NCBI GenBank assembly: GCA_963795415.1
Contig: CAWCHQ010000001.1
Span: 620,001 to 684,000, forward strand
Length of the DNA stretch: 64,000 bases
DNA from: CAVSUZ01 sp963795415
GTDB lineage: Bacteria; Pseudomonadota; Alphaproteobacteria; Acetobacterales; Acetobacteraceae
Direction of reading: 5' to 3'
Shown here: in pieces, positions 15,951-24,318 of the stretch
How the letters are laid out: every line of letters begins with the position of its first letter
Numbering within the stretch: the stretch's first letter is position 1
Translations under genes and position numbers: made by a program
Notes under the pieces: model-generated
What the model was told of the DNA's origin: nothing
The model's input: only the letters and a program-made list of their open reading frames with translations
Database searches by the model: none

Positions 15951-16262
15951 TCAGGTGGGTGGATCGTCCCCATCACGCGCAGGCAACAGGCGTAGAACCG
16001 CCCCGTCCTGGCGCGTTATCTCGATGATCGTTTCCACGCGCACCAGGCGGGCCCCCAACCCCGCAACCTCATCCGCCAGCTTGTCCACCTTGCCGGTGAG
16101 TGATTGCAGACGCTCGTCCAGCAGCACGATGGAACGGATGGCGGCCAGCGCCTCGCCGTACAGGCTCACGGAGCAGGTTTCGCCTAGTATCCGATCGCAG
16201 AGAAGCGTGGGTTGCGAGGCGCGCACACGCTTCGTCGCGTGAATCGGATACTCAGACAACAA
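15951..16262 (-). CDS. Small predicted coiled-coil protein
   Basis: 103 residues from the longest start. The middle (SIVLLDERLQSLTGKVDKLA continuing to residue 85) is a heptad-like leucine/valine pattern, giving one long helix. The LYGEALAAIRSIVLLDERL motif resembles small uncharacterised alphaproteobacterial proteins. It overlaps the preceding gene by 11 bp, so the two are likely co-translated. The N-terminal 30 residues look less conserved, and the true start may be internal. Function unknown. Confidence 0.5.
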   Translation of the reverse strand: MLSEYPIHATKRVRASQPTLLCDRILGETCSVSLYGEALAAIRSIVLLDERLQSLTGKVDKLADEVAGLGARLVRVETIIEITRQDGAVLRLLPARDGDDPPT

Positions 16263-16545
16263 GCGGCGGATCGACTTTCAGAGAAAGTCGATCCCAGCGA
16301 AGAGCCGCCAACGTCGCGTCCAGCTTGCGTTCGGTCGCATCCAGCCGGCGCAAAGTCTCCGCATGGGTCCTGGAGAACTGATCCAGCACCGTCCGCAATT
16401 CCTGAGCCTCGCCTACCGCCTCCTCGTCATAGGCGGCACGGCCCGGCGCACGAATTCGCCGGCGGAGATCTGCCCGGCGCGCCTTCGCTTCGATGGCCGC
16501 CTTCTGCTGCGACATGAGCACGACCATTCGGGCAGTCGCCGCCAT
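16252..16545 (-). CDS. Small charged helical protein
   Basis: 97 residues, or 93 from the internal ATG reading MSQQKAAIEAKARRADLRRR. It is rich in Arg, Ala and Glu with a helical pattern (TLRRLDATERKLDATLAAL). No family recognised. Its stop overlaps the start of the 15951-16262 gene, so together they may make a two-protein coiled-coil unit. The small size and tandem arrangement recall toxin-antitoxin loci, but neither protein has a known toxin fold. Confidence 0.45.
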   Translation of the reverse strand: MAATARMVVLMSQQKAAIEAKARRADLRRRIRAPGRAAYDEEAVGEAQELRTVLDQFSRTHAETLRRLDATERKLDATLAALRWDRLSLKVDPPLVV

Positions 16546-16597
16546 GTACCGTCACCTTCATGCACATGATCATGTGCATGAAGCTTCGATGTCAAGC

Positions 16598-17182
16598 TCA
16601 CGCCGGCAGTTCGTACCCGATGCTGGCTTCGATCTCGCAGGTACGGCGAACCGCGGGCCGGTTCATCATCCGCTCGTAATGGGCAGCAAGCCCCGGAAAC
16701 AGGCCGGGCTGCACATCGGACCAGTTGACGAACCGCCAGTACAGCCGGAACAGATGAATATCGGCGATGGAGTAGGCGCCGCCGGTCGCCCACTCGCATC
16801 CGCCCAGGCGCTGTTCCGCGAGGCCGAATGCCTCGCGCATGCGATCGCTCCCTTGCCGCCGCGCCGGATGGATGGTGGCGGCGATGAACGACATCCAGGA
16901 GACGACTTGTGCCTCGGCCTCCAGATCATTCCGCGGCAGCAGTTTCGCTTCCGGGAAGCGGCGAGCCAGGTAGAACAGGATGGCCGCGACCTCGCTGAGC
17001 GGGCGGCCGTCGATCAGCAGGACCGGCACCTTGCCTTCCGGATTGATCGCCAGGAACGCCGGCGAACGCGTTTCCTTTCGAGCGAAGGACAAGGGTCTCG
17101 GTTCGAACTCGGCTCCGACCTCATGCAGCGCGATATGCGCCGCCATGGAGCTTGAGCCAGGTGCGAAATACAGCGACAGCAT
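16598..17182 (-). CDS. Glutathione S-transferase family protein
   Basis: 194 residues with an N-terminal thioredoxin-like GST domain: YFAPGSSSMAAHIALHEVG with the catalytic-type Ser near residue 11-12, and NPEGKVPVLLIDGRPLSEVAA holding the cis-Pro and the glutathione-contacting Ser. An all-helical C-terminal domain follows, with the conserved YSIADIHLFRLY N-capping segment. It is close in outline to beta/theta-class bacterial GSTs such as GstA. It is cytoplasmic, with roles in detoxification or thiol exchange; the substrate is unknown. It is monocistronic and convergent with nothing close. Confidence 0.88.
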   Translation of the reverse strand: MLSLYFAPGSSSMAAHIALHEVGAEFEPRPLSFARKETRSPAFLAINPEGKVPVLLIDGRPLSEVAAILFYLARRFPEAKLLPRNDLEAEAQVVSWMSFIAATIHPARRQGSDRMREAFGLAEQRLGGCEWATGGAYSIADIHLFRLYWRFVNWSDVQPGLFPGLAAHYERMMNRPAVRRTCEIEASIGYELPA

Positions 17183-17253
17183 CGGCGGGCTGTAGGATAG
17201 CCCCGGCTATACTGCAACTCTCGGGCCTGCAACGATCTGCCAGGTGCAAGCTT

Positions 17254-17328
17254 CACCTCTCCCCTTGCGGGAGAGAGCCCGCCCCGGACACCGATCCGGG
17301 GTCGGCGCCTAAGGCGCCGGGTGAGAGG
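17254..17328. repeat. Triple-hairpin palindromic repeat before the thioesterase
   Basis: Three perfect 7-bp stems in a row: CTCTCCC/GGGAGAG (17257-17275), CCCCGGA/TCCGGGG (17282-17301) and CGGCGCC/GGCGCCG (17303-17319). The composition is typical of alphaproteobacterial intergenic palindromes. The core CCCCTTGCGGGA is repeated inside the 5' end of the Nramp-like gene at 27279-27290. Confidence 0.8.
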
Positions 17329-17386
17329 ACTGCCCAATCCCGCACTACGCATTTCCCCTCAGATCGGCTACTCCCCACCTCCGCCG

Positions 17387-17812
17387 ATGACTGATCACAC
17401 CCGCCCGGACAAACCTGCAATGGATGACGTAACCGAAGGCCCGCGCGGCCAGTTGGCGCTCCGCACCGTCGCGATGCCGGCCGACACCAACCCCTCGGGT
17501 GACATTTTCGGCGGCTGGATCATGTCGCTCATGGACCTTGCCGCCGGCGTCACCGCGGCCGCCGAGGCGAAAGGCCGCGTCGCCACCGCCGCCGTCTCGA
17601 ACCTCTCTTTTCACCAGCCGGTGAAGGTCGGAGACGTAGTATGCTGCTACGCCGAGGTGCGGCGGATCGGCCGGACCTCTATTACGATTGGCGTGGAGGC
17701 GTGGGTGCTGCGGCAGGGACGTGAGGATCGGATCAAGGTGACAGGCGGAGAGTTCGTGTTGGTGGCAGTGGATACGGCGGGGAGGCCGAGACCCGTTGAA
17801 ACAAGCCGATGA
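17387..17812 (+). CDS. Acyl-CoA thioesterase, YciA-type hotdog fold
   Basis: 141 residues. Hotdog acyl-CoA hydrolase with the family markers PADTNPSGDIFGGWIMSLMD (Asn-Pro-x-Gly-Asp-Ile-Phe-Gly-Gly, with the catalytic Asp) followed by ATAAVSNLSFHQPVKVGDVV and RTSITIGVEAWV. It cleaves acyl-CoA to free acid and CoA in the cytosol, probably to regulate acyl-CoA pools. The ATG at 17387 is used; a start 11 codons in (17420) is possible. Just upstream lies a triple hairpin that separates it from the divergent GST. Confidence 0.9.
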   Translation: MTDHTRPDKPAMDDVTEGPRGQLALRTVAMPADTNPSGDIFGGWIMSLMDLAAGVTAAAEAKGRVATAAVSNLSFHQPVKVGDVVCCYAEVRRIGRTSITIGVEAWVLRQGREDRIKVTGGEFVLVAVDTAGRPRPVETSR

Positions 17813-17848
17813 CGATCGAATAGATAACCGACGGACTATAGAGCCTGA

Positions 17849-20017
17849 ATGAACAACGAGTGTTCCGTTGCCGTCACCGCAGTTGAAATCGGCACGGACG
17901 AAACATCAGAGCCGTTCTCCTGGAACGGGGTCTTGGATCTCGGGCCGCGCTTCACCGCAATGCAAAGGTCTTGGTTCGAACCTCCGTCGGCAACGGCCAC
18001 GATACGCCATTTCTGGTTGGAGCAGGTGACCCTCGATTCCTCATGGGGCGTGCTCTTCCGTAACGAGCAGCGTATAAAAGAGAGCAAATATCTCATCTTT
18101 GACGCGGAGTTCGATAACATCCGGGTCACTCCGGACTCCGTAACAACACTGCCGGCCTGCGAGAGTTTCGGCCTTGGCAGGAATAATGGGCACAATAACT
18201 ATTATCACTGGCTCGCACAGTGCCTCCCTGCGATTGAGGCACGGTTTCGGTATGCTGATCCGAAGGCCATCACCCTCGCAGTTCCCCGACTTACCGCTTG
18301 GCAGGAACGTACGCTGCAGTTGCTTGGCTTCGCCTCAGTGGGGCGTCTGACGCTAGAGCCTAACCGGCAATACTGCTTTCCACGCCTGGCATATTCCGAA
18401 TACCTCAACGGTTTGTCCAGTTTCCAGGTGTCTTTGCTGGCAAAAACCCTGTTTCAGCGCATGAGCCAAGCCGTGGAGGGGCGTCCTGATGTCCCAAGCG
18501 AAATCGTCTACGTAGCCAGAACGGACTCAACACTAAGAGTTGTCCTGAACGAGGCCGAGCTAATTGATCAGCTCGGCAAGCGCGGGGTTCGGATTATCGT
18601 CCCGGGTGAACTCTCGATTGACGAGCAAATACGGGCATTTCGCGACGCCCGCCTCGTTCTCGGGCCGCATGGCGCCGGGTTAGCAAACGTTGCCTTCTGC
18701 TCGGAGGGCGCTACCCTCTACGAGCTGTTCCCTAGCCATTACGTGAATCCGTGTACAAACAGATTAGCCCTTGCAGCTCGGATGAATTATTCTGCCGATT
18801 GCTTTGATACACATCCAGGCGGTAAGGAGTGGGTTCACTCGAAATCTTGGTCGATCGATGTCCGGCATGTCCTCGAGCGGGTGGACCAAATCTATTCGCA
18901 GAAAGGGGCATCGTTTAGCAGAAGGTCCGAAACTCAACTCCTGCGCGAGATAATGATGGACTTCGAAAGCTTGGGCGATAACTGCGAGTTTGGACTTGTG
19001 CAGCGCCAGGCCGGGGCAGAGCCCATCGGCCTTCTGCGGTTCGCCAGCCCCGCCATTCCAATCGAACAGCGCCTAAGTTTCGTAAGCGACGCCCTTGCTA
19101 AACGATTTATCGGCCTGGGTCACGGCGGGACCGTGTCCCTGGACCTCGCCGGAGAGGCAGGACACCGTGAATACGTCCTGCGCAAATCGGTCTATAAGCT
19201 ATTATACCACACCTTCAAGCTAGAGGGCGAAATCGATCCGGACGATTTCAAGATCAAGGAGAGTAGGCGACTCGAATTTTTGCGAAGAAAGCTACTGAAC
19301 GATCTCGCCCAGGGTGAGAAAATTTGGGTTTGGAAGTCGAATATAGATCTCGAGCTAAGTCAGATCGAGACCCTGCTAGGCATCCTTCGCGCAGCGGGTC
19401 CGAATACCCTTCTGTGGGTAGCGCGTTCTGACAATCACCATCCGCCGGGCACAATCGAAACGCTCGCTGCCGATCTCATCAAGGGCTACGTTGACCAGTT
19501 CGCGCCGTACGCTCAGGCCACCCAAATATCGTTCGACCCGTGGTTTTCCCTCTGCCGGAGGGCTCACGAAGCATGGAAACTTACCCGCGCACGAGTCTTG
19601 GTACCGCTTGCATCGTCTTCCGGATGCGCGGTATGGCCGCTCCTTTCCGACAGACAATGCAGCGTTATTGCCGAAATGCTCAAGCCTGTCGCAACGTGGG
19701 TTAAGCTTTCGATCACCGCCGAGCCTGGCCGCGAAACCCAGGCCTTCGCAGCCCAACTTGCCGAAGTGTTCCGCGCGGCGGGGGTAGAAATCACGATCCG
19801 CGGCGCACAAGAGAGCGAGCCCGTACCCGCAGGAATAGGACTTCGGCTTCCGGTTGTGCCGGTTCTCGGGTCAAGCGTTGTTTTCGAAGCACTCTCGCGA
19901 GCCGGCCTTATCTCGAATATTAACTTGGATATGGACCGGCAGTCGGAGACCTGTGCCTCCATCACTATCGGTGCCGTAATGCCTCAATGTCACGGAATTG
20001 CGGAGTCCCAGTCCTAA
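17849..20017 (+). CDS. GT61 glycosyltransferase fused to a SLGDNCEFG domain
   Basis: 722 residues. The N-terminal half (about 90-345) has the GT61 (DUF563) signature: NGHNNYYHWLAQCLPA at residues 114-129 and GPHGAGLANVAFC at 271-283, as in O-GlcNAc/xylosyltransferase relatives, so transfer of a sugar from a nucleotide donor is likely. From residue 370 it changes to a second domain opening FESLGDNCEFGLVQRQ. This domain recurs in Acetobacteraceae-type glycan clusters and may be remotely related to the papain-like DUF1796 group, whose hallmark is S-L-G-x-N-C; Cys378 would be the candidate active residue. That relation is inference. The codon use is slightly less GC-extreme than in the neighbours. 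The gene stands with a lipoprotein and a methyltransferase on the opposite strand, suggesting a surface-glycan locus. Confidence 0.78.
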   Translation: MNNECSVAVTAVEIGTDETSEPFSWNGVLDLGPRFTAMQRSWFEPPSATATIRHFWLEQVTLDSSWGVLFRNEQRIKESKYLIFDAEFDNIRVTPDSVTTLPACESFGLGRNNGHNNYYHWLAQCLPAIEARFRYADPKAITLAVPRLTAWQERTLQLLGFASVGRLTLEPNRQYCFPRLAYSEYLNGLSSFQVSLLAKTLFQRMSQAVEGRPDVPSEIVYVARTDSTLRVVLNEAELIDQLGKRGVRIIVPGELSIDEQIRAFRDARLVLGPHGAGLANVAFCSEGATLYELFPSHYVNPCTNRLALAARMNYSADCFDTHPGGKEWVHSKSWSIDVRHVLERVDQIYSQKGASFSRRSETQLLREIMMDFESLGDNCEFGLVQRQAGAEPIGLLRFASPAIPIEQRLSFVSDALAKRFIGLGHGGTVSLDLAGEAGHREYVLRKSVYKLLYHTFKLEGEIDPDDFKIKESRRLEFLRRKLLNDLAQGEKIWVWKSNIDLELSQIETLLGILRAAGPNTLLWVARSDNHHPPGTIETLAADLIKGYVDQFAPYAQATQISFDPWFSLCRRAHEAWKLTRARVLVPLASSSGCAVWPLLSDRQCSVIAEMLKPVATWVKLSITAEPGRETQAFAAQLAEVFRAAGVEITIRGAQESEPVPAGIGLRLPVVPVLGSSVVFEALSRAGLISNINLDMDRQSETCASITIGAVMPQCHGIAESQS

Positions 20018-20184
20018 GGATGTGGCCGGGACCCCCGTAAATGCCCAATAGCTGCAAAGTGGTGGGCGAAGTCTCGATAGTCACCCTGACCGACCTCGAG
20101 TGCCGCTAGCGGATATCGCGGCATACCAGTACGGATCCAACCGGAACGGCAGCCTGCGCGTCCGCGTTTGAGAACGAGCCGTCC

Positions 20185-22012
20185 TTATAACATCATCCAG
20201 TTACCCGAACCATCGCAACAAAGCGTGGCCGAGGCACCAGGAGTGATCAGGGGAACCGAATGTCTTTCCTCTACAGTGCCTGCCGCCGCCGATACGACGA
20301 TCGGTTGCCGAGTGCCTGCTGTATGTGATTCGTCCTTTATCACCAAAATCCTACCCTTGGATCGTGCATCGCATCGCGGAAGTAGTTCAGTTCTCTGTCC
20401 CGCCGTTCCGCTATTCCAGGCGACAACGTAGTCACCAGGCAAGGCAGCATCCCTCCCAGCATTGGAAACAACGCGGACCTGCAACCTCACTGCTCCGCTC
20501 ACCCCCAAACTCCCGGCCACCGACAAGCCATCGCATCCCACCGCTCTATTGCACCCCAGCGTAACGGTGCCCGCTCGGTTGAATGCAATGTCATTTCTGG
20601 CATAAGCAGGCTCACCATCCGTCCCCTCCCACATCCAAATTGTATGAGCGTTCGGAACGATCAGGGCATCACGGCGCGCATCAGTTGGACTCACCGGTGA
20701 TGAGAAATAAACGATTCCCGCGTGGGATCTTGCTCGGGGGAGCGTGATACCGACGACGATATAGGGGTGGCCATTCAGCTCGACCGCTTTTTCCCCCCGC
20801 GCAAACAGCAGATCGTCACCTGACTCGATTTGAGTGTCAGAACTGAGCGTCAGGGACGTAGTCTTTGGGACACCGTTTGCCACAAATCCGCCGGTGGCCT
20901 CATTAATCTGGGTGTTCGGCGGGACCGCCGCGGGATGGGTCATATCAAAAACGTACATGTCACGTGCAATATATGCCTTCGTTGCACGCTGACCGGCGAA
21001 TGTCCCCGACAATTCGCTAACTTTCAGTGAGCGGCCCTGCGCAGACACCGCCCTTATGGCGGTGATCGCAGCCGTCAACTCACCACCTACATAACCGTAC
21101 ACACCCGCAAACCTCCCGCCATGCGACAGTGACATCACGTCATCGACGGTCACCGAGTAAACCGGGGCCGAGGGTGTCGCGGAGACAATTCTAGGCTCGC
21201 GCGTCGCTGCCGTATGAAGATCAATCGCCGCCACCGAGTAGGCTCCCCCGATCGCTACCTCGTCGCCGCAGACGGTGAAGCACGCGATATATTCGGCGCG
21301 CCCTACATCTCCTGAGTAATGTTCGCCTGACTGATCATAAATACTTGTTTGATGGCCAAATCTGGTATTCAGATCGTCCAAATTGGTTTGCCACATATCG
21401 TTCTCCGACAGTGTGTCGGCACCTGACATAGACGAGGGCAGATCAGTGTTCTGCGAGTAGGCAGTATAAAGAGTCCATCCCTGCGGCCCCCCGTCCACAT
21501 CGTAGCCTTGCTGCGGGATGGACTTTGTGACCACACCAGAGAGAGCACTCCATTCGCTGGCCCCCGGATTCTCGTAGTCTGTGCCGCGCCTACCCGAAAG
21601 TGTTAAGTTGCCCGCCAACACTCCCCCGGTACCATTGATCTTACCACCAATGTCCATGTAGTAATCCGCCACGTCATGGCGCGCAAATTTGTCGCCAGCG
21701 AAATTCAGTCGCTCAGTTATCCGAAGCGGAATATCAAATCCGGTTGACGCATCAACGTGCCTTGTCGCAACAAAAATATCGGTCAATGGCGAATTCGGAT
21801 ATTCTAGCTGATAAGATAGCCCCCCCTAAATCGACATCAGCCCTCGGTACTACTAACGCCTCATTTACGACCAGACCCTGAGAACTGTTTTCCGCAATTC
21901 GCATTGGCAATCTAGCCGGCACTGAAACGGTTTGCTGAGCGTGCAACGCGGAGTCACAGGCCGTCACATAGATGGCGATCCAAAGCAGATATGTTTTCAT
22001 CCGGATCATCAT
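20185..22012 (-). pseudogene. Lipoprotein-like secreted protein of unknown function, frameshifted at a 7-G tract
   Basis: Two frames form one protein of about 608 residues if one base is removed. The front (22012 to about 21820) starts MKTYLLWIAIYVTAC, a signal peptide with a V-T-A-C lipobox, and runs to RADVDLGG. There a run of seven G (minus strand, 21820-21826) ends that frame 27 codons later at a stop. With six G the reading continues GGLSYQLEYPNSPLTDIF and joins the long downstream frame to 20185. The long part is beta-rich with Gly/Asp/Asn and many Thr and Ser, ending TLCCDGSGNWMML. No known domain recognised; it resembles surface or tail-fibre-like polypeptides in composition. The tract may be a sequencing error, a phase-variable switch or a real inactivation. 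Confidence 0.6.
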
Positions 22013-22035
22013 GGAGAATTGCCGCTCCCCGGTAC

Positions 22036-22938
22036 TTATCGCCTTTCAAGCACCGCATAAAATTCGAACGAACCATAGACCGTCTGATACACGCGAAGCG
22101 GTCGAAATGCGGTGAATCTCAGTGCATCGAGTTCACCCACGATAGACCGAAACAATTCGGGGCTGAACTGCCATGCGTGAGCATCAACATAGCCATCGCT
22201 CTCAAGGCTTCGAGCCAACGTTTCTTCAACCACCTTTGCTCTATCAACAATGGGCCCAGGAAATCGGGGATCAACTCCGTGATGTCCTTGCCAATGCGCC
22301 AGAGAGTCGTTGTGGGTGTGCATTAGACGGTCTGTTAACAGTGTCGCCAACGAGTGTCGCCGCCGCCGATAAATATGGGCCTCTATCACTCCCGCAATCG
22401 TGCTCTCAGGGAGAAAATGATCAAAACAATACCGCTTGTCGGGCACGACCAAGCAAAAGACTCCGCCAACCCCCAGCACCGACTGCACATCCTGCAGGTG
22501 CGTGATCAGGTCCGACTGATGCTCTATGTTGTGCGATGAATAAACCATGTCGAATTCGCGCCCGACCAGATCGCGATACCGCTCGCCGCGCCAGATAAAG
22601 TCAATTTCCGGAACAACCGCCCCCTGACCGTTCGGATCCTCCGCTGCTCGTCGCTGCAACTCCTCTCTGTCAAACACATCTAAATACGCCACGTGGTACT
22701 CCGGCCCCTTGAAGGCCGGCGCCCAGAATGGCCCAATCTCCAATATCTTCAGGCCAGGCGGCAGCTGAGCAATAAACGAGCTCCGGTCGTGCACTCTGCT
22801 GCACCGCCGTCCCTCCGCCTTCCCATGGGCCTGATAATGGAAAACGAGCGCATCATCGCCCATATCCGCCAGCCCAGGGTTCAGCGCCCGATACGCCCCA
22901 GGCTCAAACTCTGCCGCAATATCGTCCCACACTCCCAT
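22036..22938 (-). CDS. Class I SAM-dependent methyltransferase
   Basis: 300 residues. An N-terminal segment of about 60 residues (DIAAEFEPGAYRALNPGLAD, then HYQAHGKAEGR) is a small helical module often found fused to glycan-locus proteins. The Rossmann methyltransferase follows: motif I LKILEIGPFWAP, acidic loop VAYLDVFDREEL, motif II/III FDMVYSSHNIEHQSDLITHL, and VGGVFCLVVPDKRYCFD. Motif I has IGP instead of the usual GxGxG, as in the Methyltransf_23-like group. It is transcribed with the lipoprotein-like gene, 23 bp away, and is probably part of the same surface/glycan unit. The acceptor is unknown. Confidence 0.8.
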   Translation of the reverse strand: MGVWDDIAAEFEPGAYRALNPGLADMGDDALVFHYQAHGKAEGRRCSRVHDRSSFIAQLPPGLKILEIGPFWAPAFKGPEYHVAYLDVFDREELQRRAAEDPNGQGAVVPEIDFIWRGERYRDLVGREFDMVYSSHNIEHQSDLITHLQDVQSVLGVGGVFCLVVPDKRYCFDHFLPESTIAGVIEAHIYRRRRHSLATLLTDRLMHTHNDSLAHWQGHHGVDPRFPGPIVDRAKVVEETLARSLESDGYVDAHAWQFSPELFRSIVGELDALRFTAFRPLRVYQTVYGSFEFYAVLERR

Positions 22939-23297
22939 TCGCGTCCTGCATCCGACGATCTTTATCTGATCTTCCCGCTCAAGGTAATTAAGTCCTGTCA
23001 GCCTGGAAAATCATGAATCGAGACAACGAGATGGCTCTTCGAAACAAACCTTTCCAGAAAGACTCGAAAGGTTCCCGGGCAGGGTATGCCCGAATGCCAC
23101 CTGGGTAATCGAACTAAGCGAGGTTGGGTCGCCAGTCCCGAATCGAAGACAGCGTTTGCCGCAAAATCCACGTGATGACCCCGTCCTACCTGCTACTCAT
23201 AGTCGTTCAAGCACCACACCCCAAACTACACCCCACCCTCACCCTCAACTTGACAATCCCACCCCCATCTCCACCCCTATCAGCCCGGAGAAACCCC
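22939..23297. other. Divergent control region between methyltransferase and toxin-antitoxin genes
   Basis: About 360 bp without a convincing gene. A TTGACA at 23250-23255 lies 42 bp before the antitoxin start and could be a -35 element; the best downstream match to a -10 (CCTATC near 23276) is weak and badly spaced. The stretch 23215-23285 is strongly C-rich on this strand. Confidence 0.4.
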
Positions 23298-23573
23298 ATG
23301 CGGGAATGGCAAGCAACAAAAGCCCGCGACGCCCTCGCGGAAATCATCGAATCCGCCGCCAGCGGAAATCCTCAGCTTATCCGCCAGTCGAACGGAAAGG
23401 CCGTGGTCGTCGTCTCGAAAGAATATTACGACGCCCACAATCCCTCCCTGCGAGACTATCTTCTCACCGCCGGCTACGCCCCCGATCGTGACGAGTTTGA
23501 TGACGCACTTCAGGAGATTCGCGAATCCGGCCAGGCCCTGTTCGGCCCCCGACCGGTGAACCTCAACGAATGA
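23298..23573 (+). CDS. Phd/YefM-family antitoxin
   Basis: 91 residues with the start MREWQATKARDALAEIIESA, the DNA-binding fold of Phd/YefM antitoxins (M-x-x-W-x-x-x-x-A-R), followed by QLIRQSNGKAVVVVSKEYYD. The acidic tail would wrap the toxin. The ATG at 23298 has a GGAG 11 bp upstream. It overlaps the toxin start by 4 bp (ATGA at 23570-23573), the usual coupling. It should repress its own operon together with the toxin. Since the toxin frame is broken, the antitoxin may now be the only functional partner. Confidence 0.88.
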   Translation: MREWQATKARDALAEIIESAASGNPQLIRQSNGKAVVVVSKEYYDAHNPSLRDYLLTAGYAPDRDEFDDALQEIRESGQALFGPRPVNLNE

Positions 23574-24080
23574 GCACGGATTACCTGCTCGACACCAATA
23601 TCGTCAGCAATCTCCGTAAGCGAAAGCCGCACCCGGACCTGATCGCTTGGCCTTTCCAACATCCCTGCGGCATCGGTTTTCATGGCCGCTCCAACCGTAG
23701 CCGAAATCCAGTGCGGAATCGGCCAGACCGGAAATCCCGTCGTAGCCGCGCAGGTGCAGCAATGGCTGGATGCTCTTCTCGCCGCAGGCCACCCCTCGGT
23801 AATCGATTTCGATGCCGCAGCCGCACGCCTCCTCGGCCGCATGTGGTCCACTCCGGCCTTGAGCAATTTCGTCCGCAACGATCCTCGATCCACAAAACAC
23901 AAAAGTGGAGCAGACCTCGCTATCGCCGCATGCGCCATCTGCCGGGGAATGATCATTGTCACCCAGAATGCCGGCGATTTCCTTGAAATCCACCGAGCTT
24001 TCGCGCTCCCAGGCCTGTTCTCCCCGTTTCAGGGGCACTGGCACGTTGATCTCGCCGGCCCCCGGACCGAGCGAAGCTGA
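23570..24080 (+). pseudogene. PIN-domain (VapC-like) toxin, frameshifted
   Basis: The start MSTDYLLDTNIVSNLRKRK has the first PIN acidic residue (Asp in L-D-T-N-I-V-S). The frame then diverges, while another frame continues with APTVAEIQCGIGQTGNP (conserved Glu), KSGADLAIAACAICRG (third acidic, GADLAIAA) and VTQNAGDFLEI (fourth). Removing one base near 23651 joins them into a 169-residue protein with all four acidic residues that bind the metal for RNase activity. With the extra base, translation stops at 23986 out of frame, so as written the toxin is inactive. It overlaps the Phd antitoxin by 4 bp. The 3' end abuts the 33-bp minisatellite. Confidence 0.8.
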
Positions 24081-24115
24081 CTGTCCACCCGTCTCACCAA
24101 AAACACATCCCGAAT

Positions 24116-24256
24116 CGTACAACCCAGAACACCCCAAACCCCCCCGTTCGTACAAAACGCAACCCCCCAAAACCCGCCTTTCGTACAACCCGCAACCCCC
24201 CGAAACCGCCCTTTCGTACAAACCGCAACCCCCCAAATCCCCCTTCCGTACAACAC
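24116..24256. repeat. Minisatellite, five units of about 33 bp
   Basis: TCGTACAA recurs with starts near 24115, 24148, 24181, 24214 and 24246, giving a 33/33/33/32 period. Between the anchors is a C-rich, A-spotted filler such as CGCAACCCCCC. The units are degenerate. There are no unique spacers, so it is a tandem repeat rather than a CRISPR. The region has no G on this strand for long stretches, a strong strand asymmetry. It lies between the toxin pseudogene and the 3' end of xerD. Confidence 0.85.
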
Positions 24257-24318
24257 CCCAACCCGTCTCAATTCCGAAACACACCCGCTCCCGAAACCAC
24301 CCGAGCGTCCCAACATAA

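Noticed and set aside
24116..24256. 33-bp repeat array as a CRISPR
   Set aside because: The period includes the whole unit with no unique spacers, units are degenerate, and no cas gene is present.
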